A stretch of 64,000 nt of DNA from an uncultured Bacteroidales bacterium (GTDB lineage: Bacteria > Bacteroidota > Bacteroidia > Bacteroidales > UBA932): NCBI GenBank assembly GCA_946402945.1, contig CAMIYB010000003.1, positions 1 through 64,000 of the forward strand, in the 5' to 3' direction. Below, piece by piece: positions 1 to 7,962 of this stretch. The notes below the pieces were generated by a model. The model was not told the origin of the DNA and made no database searches. It saw nothing but the letters and a program-made list of their open reading frames with translations. Made by a program: the position numbers and the translations under genes. The first letter of the stretch is position 1. Every line of letters starts with the position of its first letter.

Positions 1-1090
1 ACTCCTTTGCGTCAATCATCCACGCCGTGACGGTCTTTCCCATCTTCTGTTTGAAGGCGGCACTGAACGTGCTGTAACTGTGGAATCCACTTTCGGCGGC
101 GAGCTGATTTGCCGTAAAGACGCGCTTCCCGGACGCTGCCTCATGATACAGGCGGATGAAGTGCTCTACGCGCAAGCCGTTGATATAGGCATTATAAGTG
201 AGCCCCTGCCGGGAGAAGTATTGGCTCAGATAGGAGCGGTTCGTACCGATGGCCTGGGCGAGCTGGGCAAGGGTGAGGTCGTATTGCAGGAAGAGGAGCG
301 TCTCTTCGCAGTTTTTCTTCAGCTGCTGGCCAATTACATCGGGAACGGCCTGGGACGAAGGAGTCTCCTTGACATCTTCCGCAGGCTCCGCCACTTCAGC
401 GACGATGTCGTCCAGACAGCGAAGCGTCTCAACGCGCCACATCATCAGTCCCACAATCAGGATGTTGATCACCTGAATGGTATATTCGTAAGCTCTGTTA
501 CTGTCGGTAGCGCTATAAAACAAGATGGTCAGCAAGAGTACGGCCAGCACCAGGATACTTTGCCAGAACTCTTTGTGCTCCAGGTCGGCATAATTGTCCC
601 TGAGCCAGCGTTCATATTTACGCAGGGCCAATACCATATACGCTGAAAGCAGGATGAGCAGAAAAGCGACATATATGCGGGTCGGTTTTAGCAGGCTGAC
701 GTCTTCACGGATGATGCCAATGACGGCCAGTACGATCATCGGGACCATTGACAACAGGACCGGCCAGACGTGCCGTTTCCGGTCTTGCAACATACTCAGC
801 ATCGTCCCGGACACAGGGATGATAATAAATAGTATGTCCAGCAGGCACACGGTGATATATATGGCGGGAGTAGGATGGAATGCCGCATACATCCAATACA
901 GGTGACCAAGGGCCATAGAGGCCAGGAAGACCGCAGTCCACCTGCGCAGGCGGACGGGAGGCTCTATGTCATAGACAAATGCATTGCCTTTGCGCAGCAG
1001 CAGATACAGGGCTGCCAGCAACTCCAACGTTGTGACGCCTCCGTAGAGAAAAACGAAGAATATGTCCTGTGTTATTGACAGATCTGCCAT
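1..1090 (-). CDS. Membrane-anchored AraC-family transcriptional regulator (3' end cut by window edge)
   Basis: About 363 residues are visible and the C-terminus runs off the left edge. The N-terminal ~220 residues are hydrophobic, with roughly seven predicted membrane helices. A short linker then leads to a C-terminal AraC DNA-binding domain. Its first helix-turn-helix is seen around LAQLAQAIGTNRSYLSQYF and its second around LAAESGFHSYSTFSAAFKQK. The layout matches the regulator at 44177-45571, so the two are probably members of one Bacteroidota family in which a membrane sensor is fused to an AraC output domain. The ATG at 1090 is preceded by a good -7 promoter element at 1166-1173. It is read in the same direction as the capsule operon but has its own promoter. 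Ligand and targets are unknown. Confidence 0.85.
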   Translation of the reverse strand, partial: MADLSITQDIFFVFLYGGVTTLELLAALYLLLRKGNAFVYDIEPPVRLRRWTAVFLASMALGHLYWMYAAFHPTPAIYITVCLLDILFIIIPVSGTMLSMLQDRKRHVWPVLLSMVPMIVLAVIGIIREDVSLLKPTRIYVAFLLILLSAYMVLALRKYERWLRDNYADLEHKEFWQSILVLAVLLLTILFYSATDSNRAYEYTIQVINILIVGLMMWRVETLRCLDDIVAEVAEPAEDVKETPSSQAVPDVIGQQLKKNCEETLLFLQYDLTLAQLAQAIGTNRSYLSQYFSRQGLTYNAYINGLRVEHFIRLYHEAASGKRVFTANQLAAESGFHSYSTFSAAFKQKMGKTVTAWMIDAKE

Positions 1091-1165
1091 CTTACTGCCA
1101 AGGGGTTAAAACCGCATACAGGAGAGTTGCCTGCGGGAAGCGCCAGGCCCCTTACCTTTCAGATG

Positions 1166-1173
1166 CAAAAGTA
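1166..1173 (-). promoter_or_regulatory. -7 promoter element of the AraC gene
   Basis: Read on the minus strand the octamer is TACTTTTG, matching the Bacteroidota TAnnTTTG -7 box. No TTTG lies at the usual 19-21 bp upstream, so the promoter may need an activator. The predicted start site leaves a leader of about 65-70 nt before the ATG at 1090. Confidence 0.45.
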
Positions 1174-1209
1174 ATTATTTTTTCGGGAAAACCCATATTC
1201 AAACAGCCT

Positions 1210-2196
1210 CTAATGCAGGTTTTCACGAAAAAGTTCCGCCAAAAAGGGAAAAACTTCCCGCGGCGCATAACGCATTGAAAAACAGAGATTGGAGAGAATC
1301 CGCCGCAGCGTATCCATTTTTCTCCGGAAGACCGGCTGCTCCTGCATGGATTTCAGCCGTCGCGCCCGGAAATGACCGAAGTTCCCGCCCCTTGCCACAA
1401 TTTGGAGAAGCGGCGTGGGATCCACCCGCACCGGAACGTCCACGGAAGGGTCGATGTACTCCTTCACGAAAGAGAGCAGAAGGGCATGCCAGCGAGAGAT
1501 CCCGCAGCGGCGGAACAAGTCGTGTATCCTCTGATAATCACCGGGATAGGCTTTATAGGCAAGAGCAAAATCAATGATCTGGCGAAGCCCCACCCCCACC
1601 CCGCAGGCATGCTTGAGAATATGCGCGGAGAGCATCAGCAGTTCGGCTTCCGGCGTCCCGACGGGCGGGAGGACCGACTGTCGCACGTGGAGGTCGAAAT
1701 ACCGCCGATGCAGTTCCACTTCGCAGCCCCTGAGGGTAAAATCCACGCTGGAATCCGGCTTCGGAGAGCCCTCGATTCCGGCGGCCCGGAGCACCTCCAG
1801 CGCCCGCTGGAAATCCGGCCCGGGGATGTACAGGTCGATATCCCCGCCGGTCCGGAGTTCGGGCGACGGATATCGTGCGGCGCAGCGGCTGCCCTTCATG
1901 ACCAGCGGTTGCAGCCCGCCGGCTCGGAGCATCTCCAGGACTTCCTTCTCCGCCTCCCCCAGTTTCAGGTTCCTGTTCACGATCCTGGTCACCTCCCCCA
2001 TCAGGGCAAACAGGGCGCGTTCCGAGATACTGACGCCCTCCGGGAAGTGCTCCGCCGCCTTGTAGAGCAGGCCGGTCACCGTCTGGTGACCGGCCGTGCG
2101 GATGAGGTCCATCCAGGTGTCCTCGTCCAGGTCGTGCGGGGGCGCCTCGCCCCTGAGGATCAGCAGGAGGAGTTCAAGGCTGGGATCCCGGGTCAT
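1210..2196 (-). CDS. Nucleotidyltransferase-fold protein (NTP_transf_5-like), last gene of the capsule operon
   Basis: 328 residues, cytosolic, with no signal peptide. Around residues 98-130 the stretch with MKGSRCAARYP, then LRTGGDIDLYI, fits the uncharacterised nucleotidyltransferase family found in polysaccharide loci (PF14907 type): a glycine-rich substrate motif followed by the metal-binding DxD of the polymerase-beta fold. The family's reaction is not established, and transfer of a nucleotidyl or phospho group to a sugar or lipid precursor is an inference. Its start codon overlaps the stop of the HAD gene by 4 bp (ATGA), so the two are translationally coupled. No strong terminator follows; only a weak GGG/CCC hairpin lies before the next promoter. 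Confidence 0.7.
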   Translation of the reverse strand: MTRDPSLELLLLILRGEAPPHDLDEDTWMDLIRTAGHQTVTGLLYKAAEHFPEGVSISERALFALMGEVTRIVNRNLKLGEAEKEVLEMLRAGGLQPLVMKGSRCAARYPSPELRTGGDIDLYIPGPDFQRALEVLRAAGIEGSPKPDSSVDFTLRGCEVELHRRYFDLHVRQSVLPPVGTPEAELLMLSAHILKHACGVGVGLRQIIDFALAYKAYPGDYQRIHDLFRRCGISRWHALLLSFVKEYIDPSVDVPVRVDPTPLLQIVARGGNFGHFRARRLKSMQEQPVFRRKMDTLRRILSNLCFSMRYAPREVFPFLAELFRENLH

Positions 2197-2603
2197 CGGC
2201 CGAAAAGTCTGCGGAGGAAGGACCGCCTGTGGTGATGCCTGTGATGGGACATGTGCCGTGTGCCGTTCACGATTTCATAGATTTCCCCCCAATCGGGCAG
2301 CCCTCCCAGGTTGCGGTCGTCGATATAGACGTCGGCAATAAGTTTGGTGGAGGTGGTTTTGTCCGAGAAGGTGAGACTGCCGGTCGGCATGTCGCTGTTT
2401 ACCGAATAAAACGTGAGGCCGCGCTCCTTGCAGAAGCGGATGGCATCTTCCAGAAGTTCGCCTTCGCGGGAGGTCCAGAGGATAATCTTATGTCCCTCGG
2501 ACGCAAGCCGGCGGAGCGTATCGATGGCAAAGGGCTTTTCCCTGCCTATCTTCGGGTACTTGTGATCTACAATCGTCCCGTCAAAATCTACTGCGATAAT
2601 CAT
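2193..2603 (-). CDS. HAD-superfamily hydrolase, small BT0820-like type
   Basis: 136 residues. HAD motif I is DFDGTIVDH at residues 6-14, with the two aspartates that act as nucleophile and acid/base. WTSR supplies motif II, and VYIDDRNLGG supplies the acidic motif IV. There is no cap domain, so the substrate could be a phosphosugar or another exposed phosphoester. Small HAD phosphatases of this kind recur in Bacteroidota capsule loci, but the substrate is unknown. The C-terminus is odd: residues 118-136 are very rich in His and Arg (HHRHHHRR), which could bind metal or nucleic acid. The gene overlaps its upstream neighbour by one base and its downstream neighbour by four. Confidence 0.8.
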   Translation of the reverse strand: MIIAVDFDGTIVDHKYPKIGREKPFAIDTLRRLASEGHKIILWTSREGELLEDAIRFCKERGLTFYSVNSDMPTGSLTFSDKTTSTKLIADVYIDDRNLGGLPDWGEIYEIVNGTRHMSHHRHHHRRSFLRRLFGR

Positions 2604-4963
2604 CAGTCGTCTTTTTCTCCATATCCGTAACCATAGCCATAACCGTAGCCATAGCCATAACCATATCCGTAGCCATAACCGTAACCATATCCATAGCCGT
2701 ATGACGCGCGGACGTCACCGCCGTTCAGGATAATGCTGGGATGGTTCAGGCGGCCGCTCTGGTACAACGCTTCCAGTTCGGAAAGCGCCCGGCGGTCCAC
2801 TTTCCCGCTGCGCAGGATGAACAGGTTCATGTCCACCGCCCGCTGGACCACCATCATATCGGCCACGGCATTCACCGGAACGCCGTCCAGCAGGATAAAG
2901 TCGTATTCTTCCTTCAGTTCCCCGATCAGCCGGTCGAAGCGGGCGCGGCCCAGCAGTTCGGCCGGGTTCGGCGGGATGTGTCCTCCGGGAATGAAGTCCA
3001 CGCCGGGCAGGACATCCTTGTGCAGGATCGAGGCAAGTTGTACGGAATCGTCGAAAACGTAGTTGGACAGACCGGGAACGCCGTGCTTGAGCGAGAAGAA
3101 GTTCGACGAGGTTCTCTTGCGGAGGTCAAGGTCCACGAGAATGACCTTCTTCTTCGCGTCGGCAAGGCAGGCGGCCATATTGATGGTGAGGAAGGTCTTA
3201 CCGGCCGATGACGAGAAGGAGGTCGTGGCGATCACGGGATGCGTGCAGCCTTCGGGGCACATATAATCCAGATTCGTACAAAGCAGGCGCATCGCCTCGG
3301 TGAACACTTTGGACCTGGAATTCTTGTAGGCCGTGGTGAGGGAGGAATCGCCTTTTTCGCGCTTTTTCTCCCGGGCGAAGGGGATGTCGGCCAGGAAAGG
3401 CATGGTGGTGCCTTCTTCCACATCCTTGCGGGAATGGATGCGGTTGTCGATGAGGATGCGTGCGATCAGCACGACCGCGGGAGCGAGGATGCCGATCAGG
3501 AAAGCGATCAGGAGCATCCTGTTGCGGGAAGGATAAACAGGGTCCCAACTCGATGTCGCCGAATCGATCATCCGCGCGTTGGTGTCGGCCATCGCCTGGG
3601 TGAGCGAGTTTTCCTCACGCTTGTTCAGGAGGAACATGTACAGGGTCTCCTTGATTTTCTGCTGCCTTTCTATGGACAGGAACTGGCGCGCCTTGGTCGG
3701 CATAGAGGTGAACCTCCGGAGGGACTGGTGCTCCTGCTCGGCAAGGGCCTGCCGCTGGGAGATAAGCATCGATATGCGGCTGTCTATGAAGCCGTTGACA
3801 TCAGCCTTAAGATCATTGATGTTGTCGTCCAGGCGGCTCACGGGAATACTGTATTCGCCGCCGTTCTTGATGAGGCGCTCCCGCTCACGGACCGCGGCGT
3901 TATACTTCTGGATCGCCTCCTCGATATAACTGTCTTCCGTCACGATGTTGGCCGGAATGATTTCGAATCCCTGGAACGCCGACCTTACGTAGTCACGGAG
4001 ATAACGGATGGTGCCGATCTTGGTCTCCAGGTCCACGATTTCCTTGTTCAGGGCATTGTTCTGGCTGAGATACTCGGCGGCGGTCGCCTCCACGTTGAGG
4101 ATACGCTCGCTGGTCTTGAAACGGGACAGGTCCTCTTCCACGGAACCCAGTTCCTCCTGGATAATGGCAAGGCGCTCGTTGATGAAGGCTGCCGTGTTCA
4201 CCGCAATGCGGTTCTTTTCCCGGACGGCGTCTTCGTTATACTTCTGGACCAGGGTGTTCAGCACGTCGTCGGCCCGCCTGAAGGAATAATCCATCAGGGA
4301 AAGCTGCAGGATGGAGCCGTCGGTTTCGGCCTGGACGATCCGGAGGCGGGAAATCAACTGGTTGGCCCGGGAGGAGACGGGCAGTTTTCTCACCCGGATT
4401 TCATTGCCCATATAGGAACTGAAACTGGAATTGGGGGAGAATACCACCCTGTGCCCCTCTACAAGGAGCGTGTCGCCAAGCTGTACGGTCTGTTTCTGCA
4501 GTCCGGAGCCTTCCACGCTGATCTGCGTTTCCCCGCAAGGGGTTACCTTGAGCAGGCACTGGAAGTCTCCGTCCCCCCTGACGACAAACATCCTGACCGG
4601 GGCGCCCCGGTACAGTTCGACGTCGCGGAGCCTGTTCTTTTCCAGATAGTCGATATCCACGTCCAGCGTGGTCACCACCATCTGCATGAGTTCCCGGGAC
4701 TGGAGCTGGAGGATCTCGTTGGACATGCTCACGTGGTTGATCAGGCTGTTGTACGCGCCCATCTGCACGGTACTCTGGGTATTGGAAGGGTCCTTGATTA
4801 TGATGGTGGCGTCGCTGCGGAATACGTGTTGCGTCTTGGAATAGCGGTAATACGCGAAGCCCACGCACAGGGCCGCGCAGATGACGAACAGGTACCAGTA
4901 ACTGAGCAGGTAGAAGAACAGATCCACCAGATTGACGGTCGTGTTGTTGTTTTTCTCGTTCAT
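2603..4963 (-). CDS. Wzc-type polysaccharide co-polymerase with BY-kinase domain and (Tyr-Gly)14 tail
   Basis: 786 residues. A first membrane helix (about 15-40) and a second (about 485-510) flank a Wzz-type periplasmic coiled-coil region. The C-terminal cytoplasmic half is a bacterial tyrosine kinase: Walker A SSSAGKT near residue 585 with the lysine at about 589, Walker A' VILVDLDLRK, and Walker B FILLDGVP. Such kinases control chain length and export by cycles of autophosphorylation on a C-terminal tyrosine cluster. Here the cluster is extreme: residues 755-782 are fourteen YG dipeptides, followed by EKDD. The partner Wza lies 3 bp upstream. The hexanucleotide coding repeat could change in length without loss of frame. 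Confidence 0.95.
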   Translation of the reverse strand: MNEKNNNTTVNLVDLFFYLLSYWYLFVICAALCVGFAYYRYSKTQHVFRSDATIIIKDPSNTQSTVQMGAYNSLINHVSMSNEILQLQSRELMQMVVTTLDVDIDYLEKNRLRDVELYRGAPVRMFVVRGDGDFQCLLKVTPCGETQISVEGSGLQKQTVQLGDTLLVEGHRVVFSPNSSFSSYMGNEIRVRKLPVSSRANQLISRLRIVQAETDGSILQLSLMDYSFRRADDVLNTLVQKYNEDAVREKNRIAVNTAAFINERLAIIQEELGSVEEDLSRFKTSERILNVEATAAEYLSQNNALNKEIVDLETKIGTIRYLRDYVRSAFQGFEIIPANIVTEDSYIEEAIQKYNAAVRERERLIKNGGEYSIPVSRLDDNINDLKADVNGFIDSRISMLISQRQALAEQEHQSLRRFTSMPTKARQFLSIERQQKIKETLYMFLLNKREENSLTQAMADTNARMIDSATSSWDPVYPSRNRMLLIAFLIGILAPAVVLIARILIDNRIHSRKDVEEGTTMPFLADIPFAREKKREKGDSSLTTAYKNSRSKVFTEAMRLLCTNLDYMCPEGCTHPVIATTSFSSSAGKTFLTINMAACLADAKKKVILVDLDLRKRTSSNFFSLKHGVPGLSNYVFDDSVQLASILHKDVLPGVDFIPGGHIPPNPAELLGRARFDRLIGELKEEYDFILLDGVPVNAVADMMVVQRAVDMNLFILRSGKVDRRALSELEALYQSGRLNHPSIILNGGDVRASYGYGYGYGYGYGYGYGYGYGYGYGYGYGEKDD
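2618..2701 (-). repeat. Hexanucleotide coding repeat, 14 units, encoding (YG)14
   Basis: Fourteen consecutive 6-bp units of the form TAYGGN on the coding strand alternate Tyr and Gly codons without interruption. Both codons vary at the third base (TAT or TAC; GGT, GGC or GGA), so selection on the protein, not only recent slippage, is likely. Confidence 0.95.
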
Positions 4964-4966
4964 AAC

Positions 4967-5722
4967 TTATCTGTTCGCCCAGAGAAGGGCATTTACAATA
5001 ATCGAAATCAGCGAAAGACCCGCGGTCACGAAGGTCATCGTGGTCTGGCCGCTGACACTGAGGCTCACGCCTTTGGGTTTGATATAGACCACGTCGTTCT
5101 GCTTGAGGTAGAAGACCGGAGAGTTGAAAAGATCCTTGCTCTGCAGGTCCACGGAATAGGAGCGGCGGATCCCGTTCTCCGTCCTGATCACCATGACGTC
5201 CCGGATGTCGGAGCGGGTGGTGACGCTTTTGTTGGTCGCCAGGACCTGCAGGATGTTGATACTGTTGCCCTTGACAGGGATGACGGAATTTCCCGCGCTG
5301 CCGATGATCGTGACGGTGAAATTCTCAAGCGTCACGTTTACGATGGGGTCCTTGATGAATCCGTTCGCCCGGATGCCGTCGGCGATGCCGTCGCGGATCT
5401 GGGTGAGGGTGGCCCCCCAGACATTGATGGTGCCCAGCACCGGGAATTCGATATTCCCGTTCCGGTCCACGAAATATTCCTGGGTGGATTTCCCTTCGCT
5501 GAAAAGATTGAACGGGGCCGCCAGTTCGGGGGTGGAACTCGTAACGGTGATGCCGAGACAGTCGTCAGGCTGGACGACAAGTTCCGGAGCCGGCGAAACC
5601 GGATAGTCCGTATTGTAGGCCATATCCGTTAGGTAACTCATCTGCTTGGCCGTGGTACACGAGACCAGCGCAAGCAAGGTTATCCACGCCGGGAAGAATT
5701 TAAACAAGCGCTTCATATACAT
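4967..5722 (-). CDS. Wza-type outer-membrane polysaccharide export lipoprotein
   Basis: 251 residues. The N-terminus is a lipoprotein signal with the lipobox LVSC near residue 22. The body has a Poly_export domain (from VQPDDCLGITV, about residue 50) and SLBB-type beta-grasp segments (VIIGSAGNSVIPVKG and the following region). The end, LSLISIIVNALLWANR, is hydrophobic and fits the C-terminal amphipathic pore helix of Bacteroidota Wza homologues. The protein would form the export channel and dock on the Wzc kinase encoded 3 bp downstream. Two in-frame ATGs (5722 and 5716) are possible starts. The gene overlaps the end of the upstream glycosyltransferase by about 20 bp. Confidence 0.93.
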   Translation of the reverse strand: MYMKRLFKFFPAWITLLALVSCTTAKQMSYLTDMAYNTDYPVSPAPELVVQPDDCLGITVTSSTPELAAPFNLFSEGKSTQEYFVDRNGNIEFPVLGTINVWGATLTQIRDGIADGIRANGFIKDPIVNVTLENFTVTIIGSAGNSVIPVKGNSINILQVLATNKSVTTRSDIRDVMVIRTENGIRRSYSVDLQSKDLFNSPVFYLKQNDVVYIKPKGVSLSVSGQTTMTFVTAGLSLISIIVNALLWANR

Positions 5723-6836
5723 TGAGAATTGATTGAATCATTTTTTCTTCGCAGAACAACGCTTCGAAACGGGAACGCGCCCCGTCGGAGAAGGTCCTGT
5801 AACGGGCCATCACATCTTCGATGGCGGCGGCCAGCGCCTCGGGATCCCCGGGCGGGACGTTCCTCCCGGAAACGCCGTCTGCATTGACCCACGACACGCC
5901 CGAGCCGGGAATCATCGTGGCCACGACGGGTTTTCCGCACGACATGGCCTCGATCTGGACGATGCCGAACGCTTCCGTCTTCATCGTGCTGGAGAGGACG
6001 AAAAGATCGCAGGCCCCGTAGTAAGCCGGAAGGGCTTCCTGGGGCAGATAGCCTTCGAGGCAAACCCTCCCCCGCAGATTCTCCCTGACGATGAGTTCTT
6101 CCAGTTCCTTTTGCAGGGGACCGGCCCCGCCGATGAGGAGTTGATATTTCTCCGGCAGGTACTTCATTGCCCGGATGAGAACCGGATAACCTTTGTAAGG
6201 CACGAGACGCCCGACGGAAAAGAGGAGGGTTTTTCCGGGGAAACGGGCCCTGAGGGCCTCTGCGCCGGCCGGGTCGGCGGCGATGGGGTTTATGCCGATG
6301 GGGACGAAGGTACACTTGGCCTGCACACCCTTAAGCCAGGGCGAAGACTGGATGTAGGCAGGGGTCGTTCCCACGATGATGTCCGCCCGCTTTATGAGCC
6401 AGCTCTGCAGGGGACGGTATAGCGCGAGCAGGAACTTCTGCGAGACGATGTCGCTGTGCCAGTGGAGCACCACTTTTCCCCGGAAACCGCTCAGGCGGAG
6501 CGCAAGGGCGGCCATCGGGTCGGGGTGATGGATGTGGATGATCTCGTATCGGGCCTTGTGGCGGCGAAGCCAGGAAACCATGGCCGGCGAAATCATCGTG
6601 GCGGCTCTTTTGGAGAGGGCCTTCACGCGGAAAACGCGGCCATGCCCATTGAAACGAAGGGTACCGTCCGGCTGCCGGAGTTCCTCATCCTGCGGATCGG
6701 TCTTGTCGGACGGAAGGCTCGCGCAGAGCATGTCGCAGTCCACACCCCCTTCCGAAAGGCCCCGGGTAAGGTCCCACATCACCTTTTCCACGCCGCCGCG
6801 GATGGGATAGAATTTACCGAGTTGGAGAATTCTCAT
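5700..6836 (-). CDS. Glycosyltransferase family 4 (GT-B fold)
   Basis: 378 residues from the ATG at 6836. That start was chosen because MRILQLGKFYPIRGGVEKV is the canonical GT4 beginning and lies 1 bp after the previous stop; a longer frame upstream would overlap that gene. The N-terminal Rossmann half carries the GGVEK acceptor loop. The C-terminal half has LLFSVGRLVPYKGYPVLIRAM and the EX7E-type region SSTMKTEAFGIVQIEAMSCGKPVV, which binds the nucleotide-sugar. It is a cytoplasmic, membrane-associated enzyme adding one sugar to the lipid-linked repeat unit. The sugar transferred cannot be read from the sequence. Confidence 0.92.
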   Translation of the reverse strand: MRILQLGKFYPIRGGVEKVMWDLTRGLSEGGVDCDMLCASLPSDKTDPQDEELRQPDGTLRFNGHGRVFRVKALSKRAATMISPAMVSWLRRHKARYEIIHIHHPDPMAALALRLSGFRGKVVLHWHSDIVSQKFLLALYRPLQSWLIKRADIIVGTTPAYIQSSPWLKGVQAKCTFVPIGINPIAADPAGAEALRARFPGKTLLFSVGRLVPYKGYPVLIRAMKYLPEKYQLLIGGAGPLQKELEELIVRENLRGRVCLEGYLPQEALPAYYGACDLFVLSSTMKTEAFGIVQIEAMSCGKPVVATMIPGSGVSWVNADGVSGRNVPPGDPEALAAAIEDVMARYRTFSDGARSRFEALFCEEKMIQSILNVYEALV

Positions 6837-6837
6837 T

Positions 6838-7962
6838 TCAGCAGAGGATGTCGAACAGTTCTTTCCAGCCGGCGGCATAGGGCGGCCGGATCTCCTGTAC
6901 AGGTACCGGGCCGAAGGAAGCCAGGCTCCCTGTAATTACTTCCTGCATCAGCGAAGCCAGCCTTTCGGCATCCATCACGGGGAAGAAGGCCGCCGATGCC
7001 GCGCCAGCCGCGGTGCCATGGGCATACGGGAGATCGGCCAGGATCATCGGCTTCCCGCAGGACAGGAATTCCGAGATGGGAAGGCCCCAGGTCTCCGCGC
7101 GCGAAGGAAACACCAGGCAGGTGGCTTCGCCATAGGCCCCGGCCAACTTCTCCCGGGAGAGGAAGCCGCGGAAGTCGATGGACTCCGTCCCGCACCAGTT
7201 GCTGTACAACCACTTCGCATAGCGGTTTTCATCGCCCTTTATGGTAACAAGCACCTTGAATGCGCCCTTGCCCGTCTTTTCTTCCAGCAGGCGCGCCGCC
7301 CTGAAAAGGGTTTCAAAGTTCTTGTGGCAGTCCGGCGTCCCGACATACAGGAACACAGGCGGTTTCGCGGGAGCCGATTCAAAGTCGGGAGCCCGGAAAG
7401 AGGGCGGCGCCACAATGATTTTCTCTTCCGGGAACCCCAGCATCCGCGAAAGGCCCTGCCGCATCCAGTCCTGCTGTACGATCAGGTAACGGTTCTTCCG
7501 GACATTCCACCGATAGGCGTAACGCGTAAAGAGAGAGAAAAACACGATCTTGCGGTCCATCCGCCAGTCCTGGAGCGTCGGCCTCATGAACGGGAACGAC
7601 GTGTGGCAGTACACGGCCCGGCGCTTTGCCTTTACCCGGGGCGTGGTGTCGTGGAGCGACAGCCAGAGATCGGCCTCCGGAAGCCGGCGGGAAATGCCGT
7701 ACATGCTTATGTACTCGCATTTGAGGCGTTTCAGCCAACTCTCCGCGCTCCAGGGAATCTCGATGTAGTCGATGCCGGGGAAGTCGCACAGGGCGCGGCT
7801 GTGCACCAGGGCGGTCACGTGAAGGTCCGGGCGTCCGGACAGGTACTGCAGGCAGTCCCGAAGCACCGTGAGCGTCCCTCCCTTGCGGATATTGACCGCG
7901 GAAACTACAATATTTCTTCGAACAGCCGTATCCACTGGGGCATGATATTTTCGGGCCGCCAC
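6838..7962 (-). CDS. Glycosyltransferase family 4
   Basis: 374 residues from the ATG at 7962. Homology begins only at about residue 17 (NIVVSAVNIRKGGTL), so a GTG at 7935 is another possible start. The ATG start overlaps the preceding gene by 58 bp. The GGTLTVLRD loop near the N-terminus and VFPSRAETWGLPISEFLSCG in the C-terminal half are GT4 signatures, and FLYVGTPDCHKNFETLFRA is the usual strand and helix that open the second Rossmann domain. It probably acts on the undecaprenyl-linked repeat unit beside the two neighbouring GT4 enzymes. Confidence 0.88.
   Translation of the reverse strand: MAARKYHAPVDTAVRRNIVVSAVNIRKGGTLTVLRDCLQYLSGRPDLHVTALVHSRALCDFPGIDYIEIPWSAESWLKRLKCEYISMYGISRRLPEADLWLSLHDTTPRVKAKRRAVYCHTSFPFMRPTLQDWRMDRKIVFFSLFTRYAYRWNVRKNRYLIVQQDWMRQGLSRMLGFPEEKIIVAPPSFRAPDFESAPAKPPVFLYVGTPDCHKNFETLFRAARLLEEKTGKGAFKVLVTIKGDENRYAKWLYSNWCGTESIDFRGFLSREKLAGAYGEATCLVFPSRAETWGLPISEFLSCGKPMILADLPYAHGTAAGAASAAFFPVMDAERLASLMQEVITGSLASFGPVPVQEIRPPYAAGWKELFDILC

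Noticed and set aside
2618..2701. Tandem repeat considered as a CRISPR or a non-coding satellite
   Set aside because: The units are 6 bp with no spacers and lie in frame in the kinase gene as Tyr-Gly codons.
3239..5632. A 797-codon open frame on the plus strand opposite wzc and wza
   Set aside because: Shadow of the two export genes. No motif of any family, and the minus-strand products are unambiguous.
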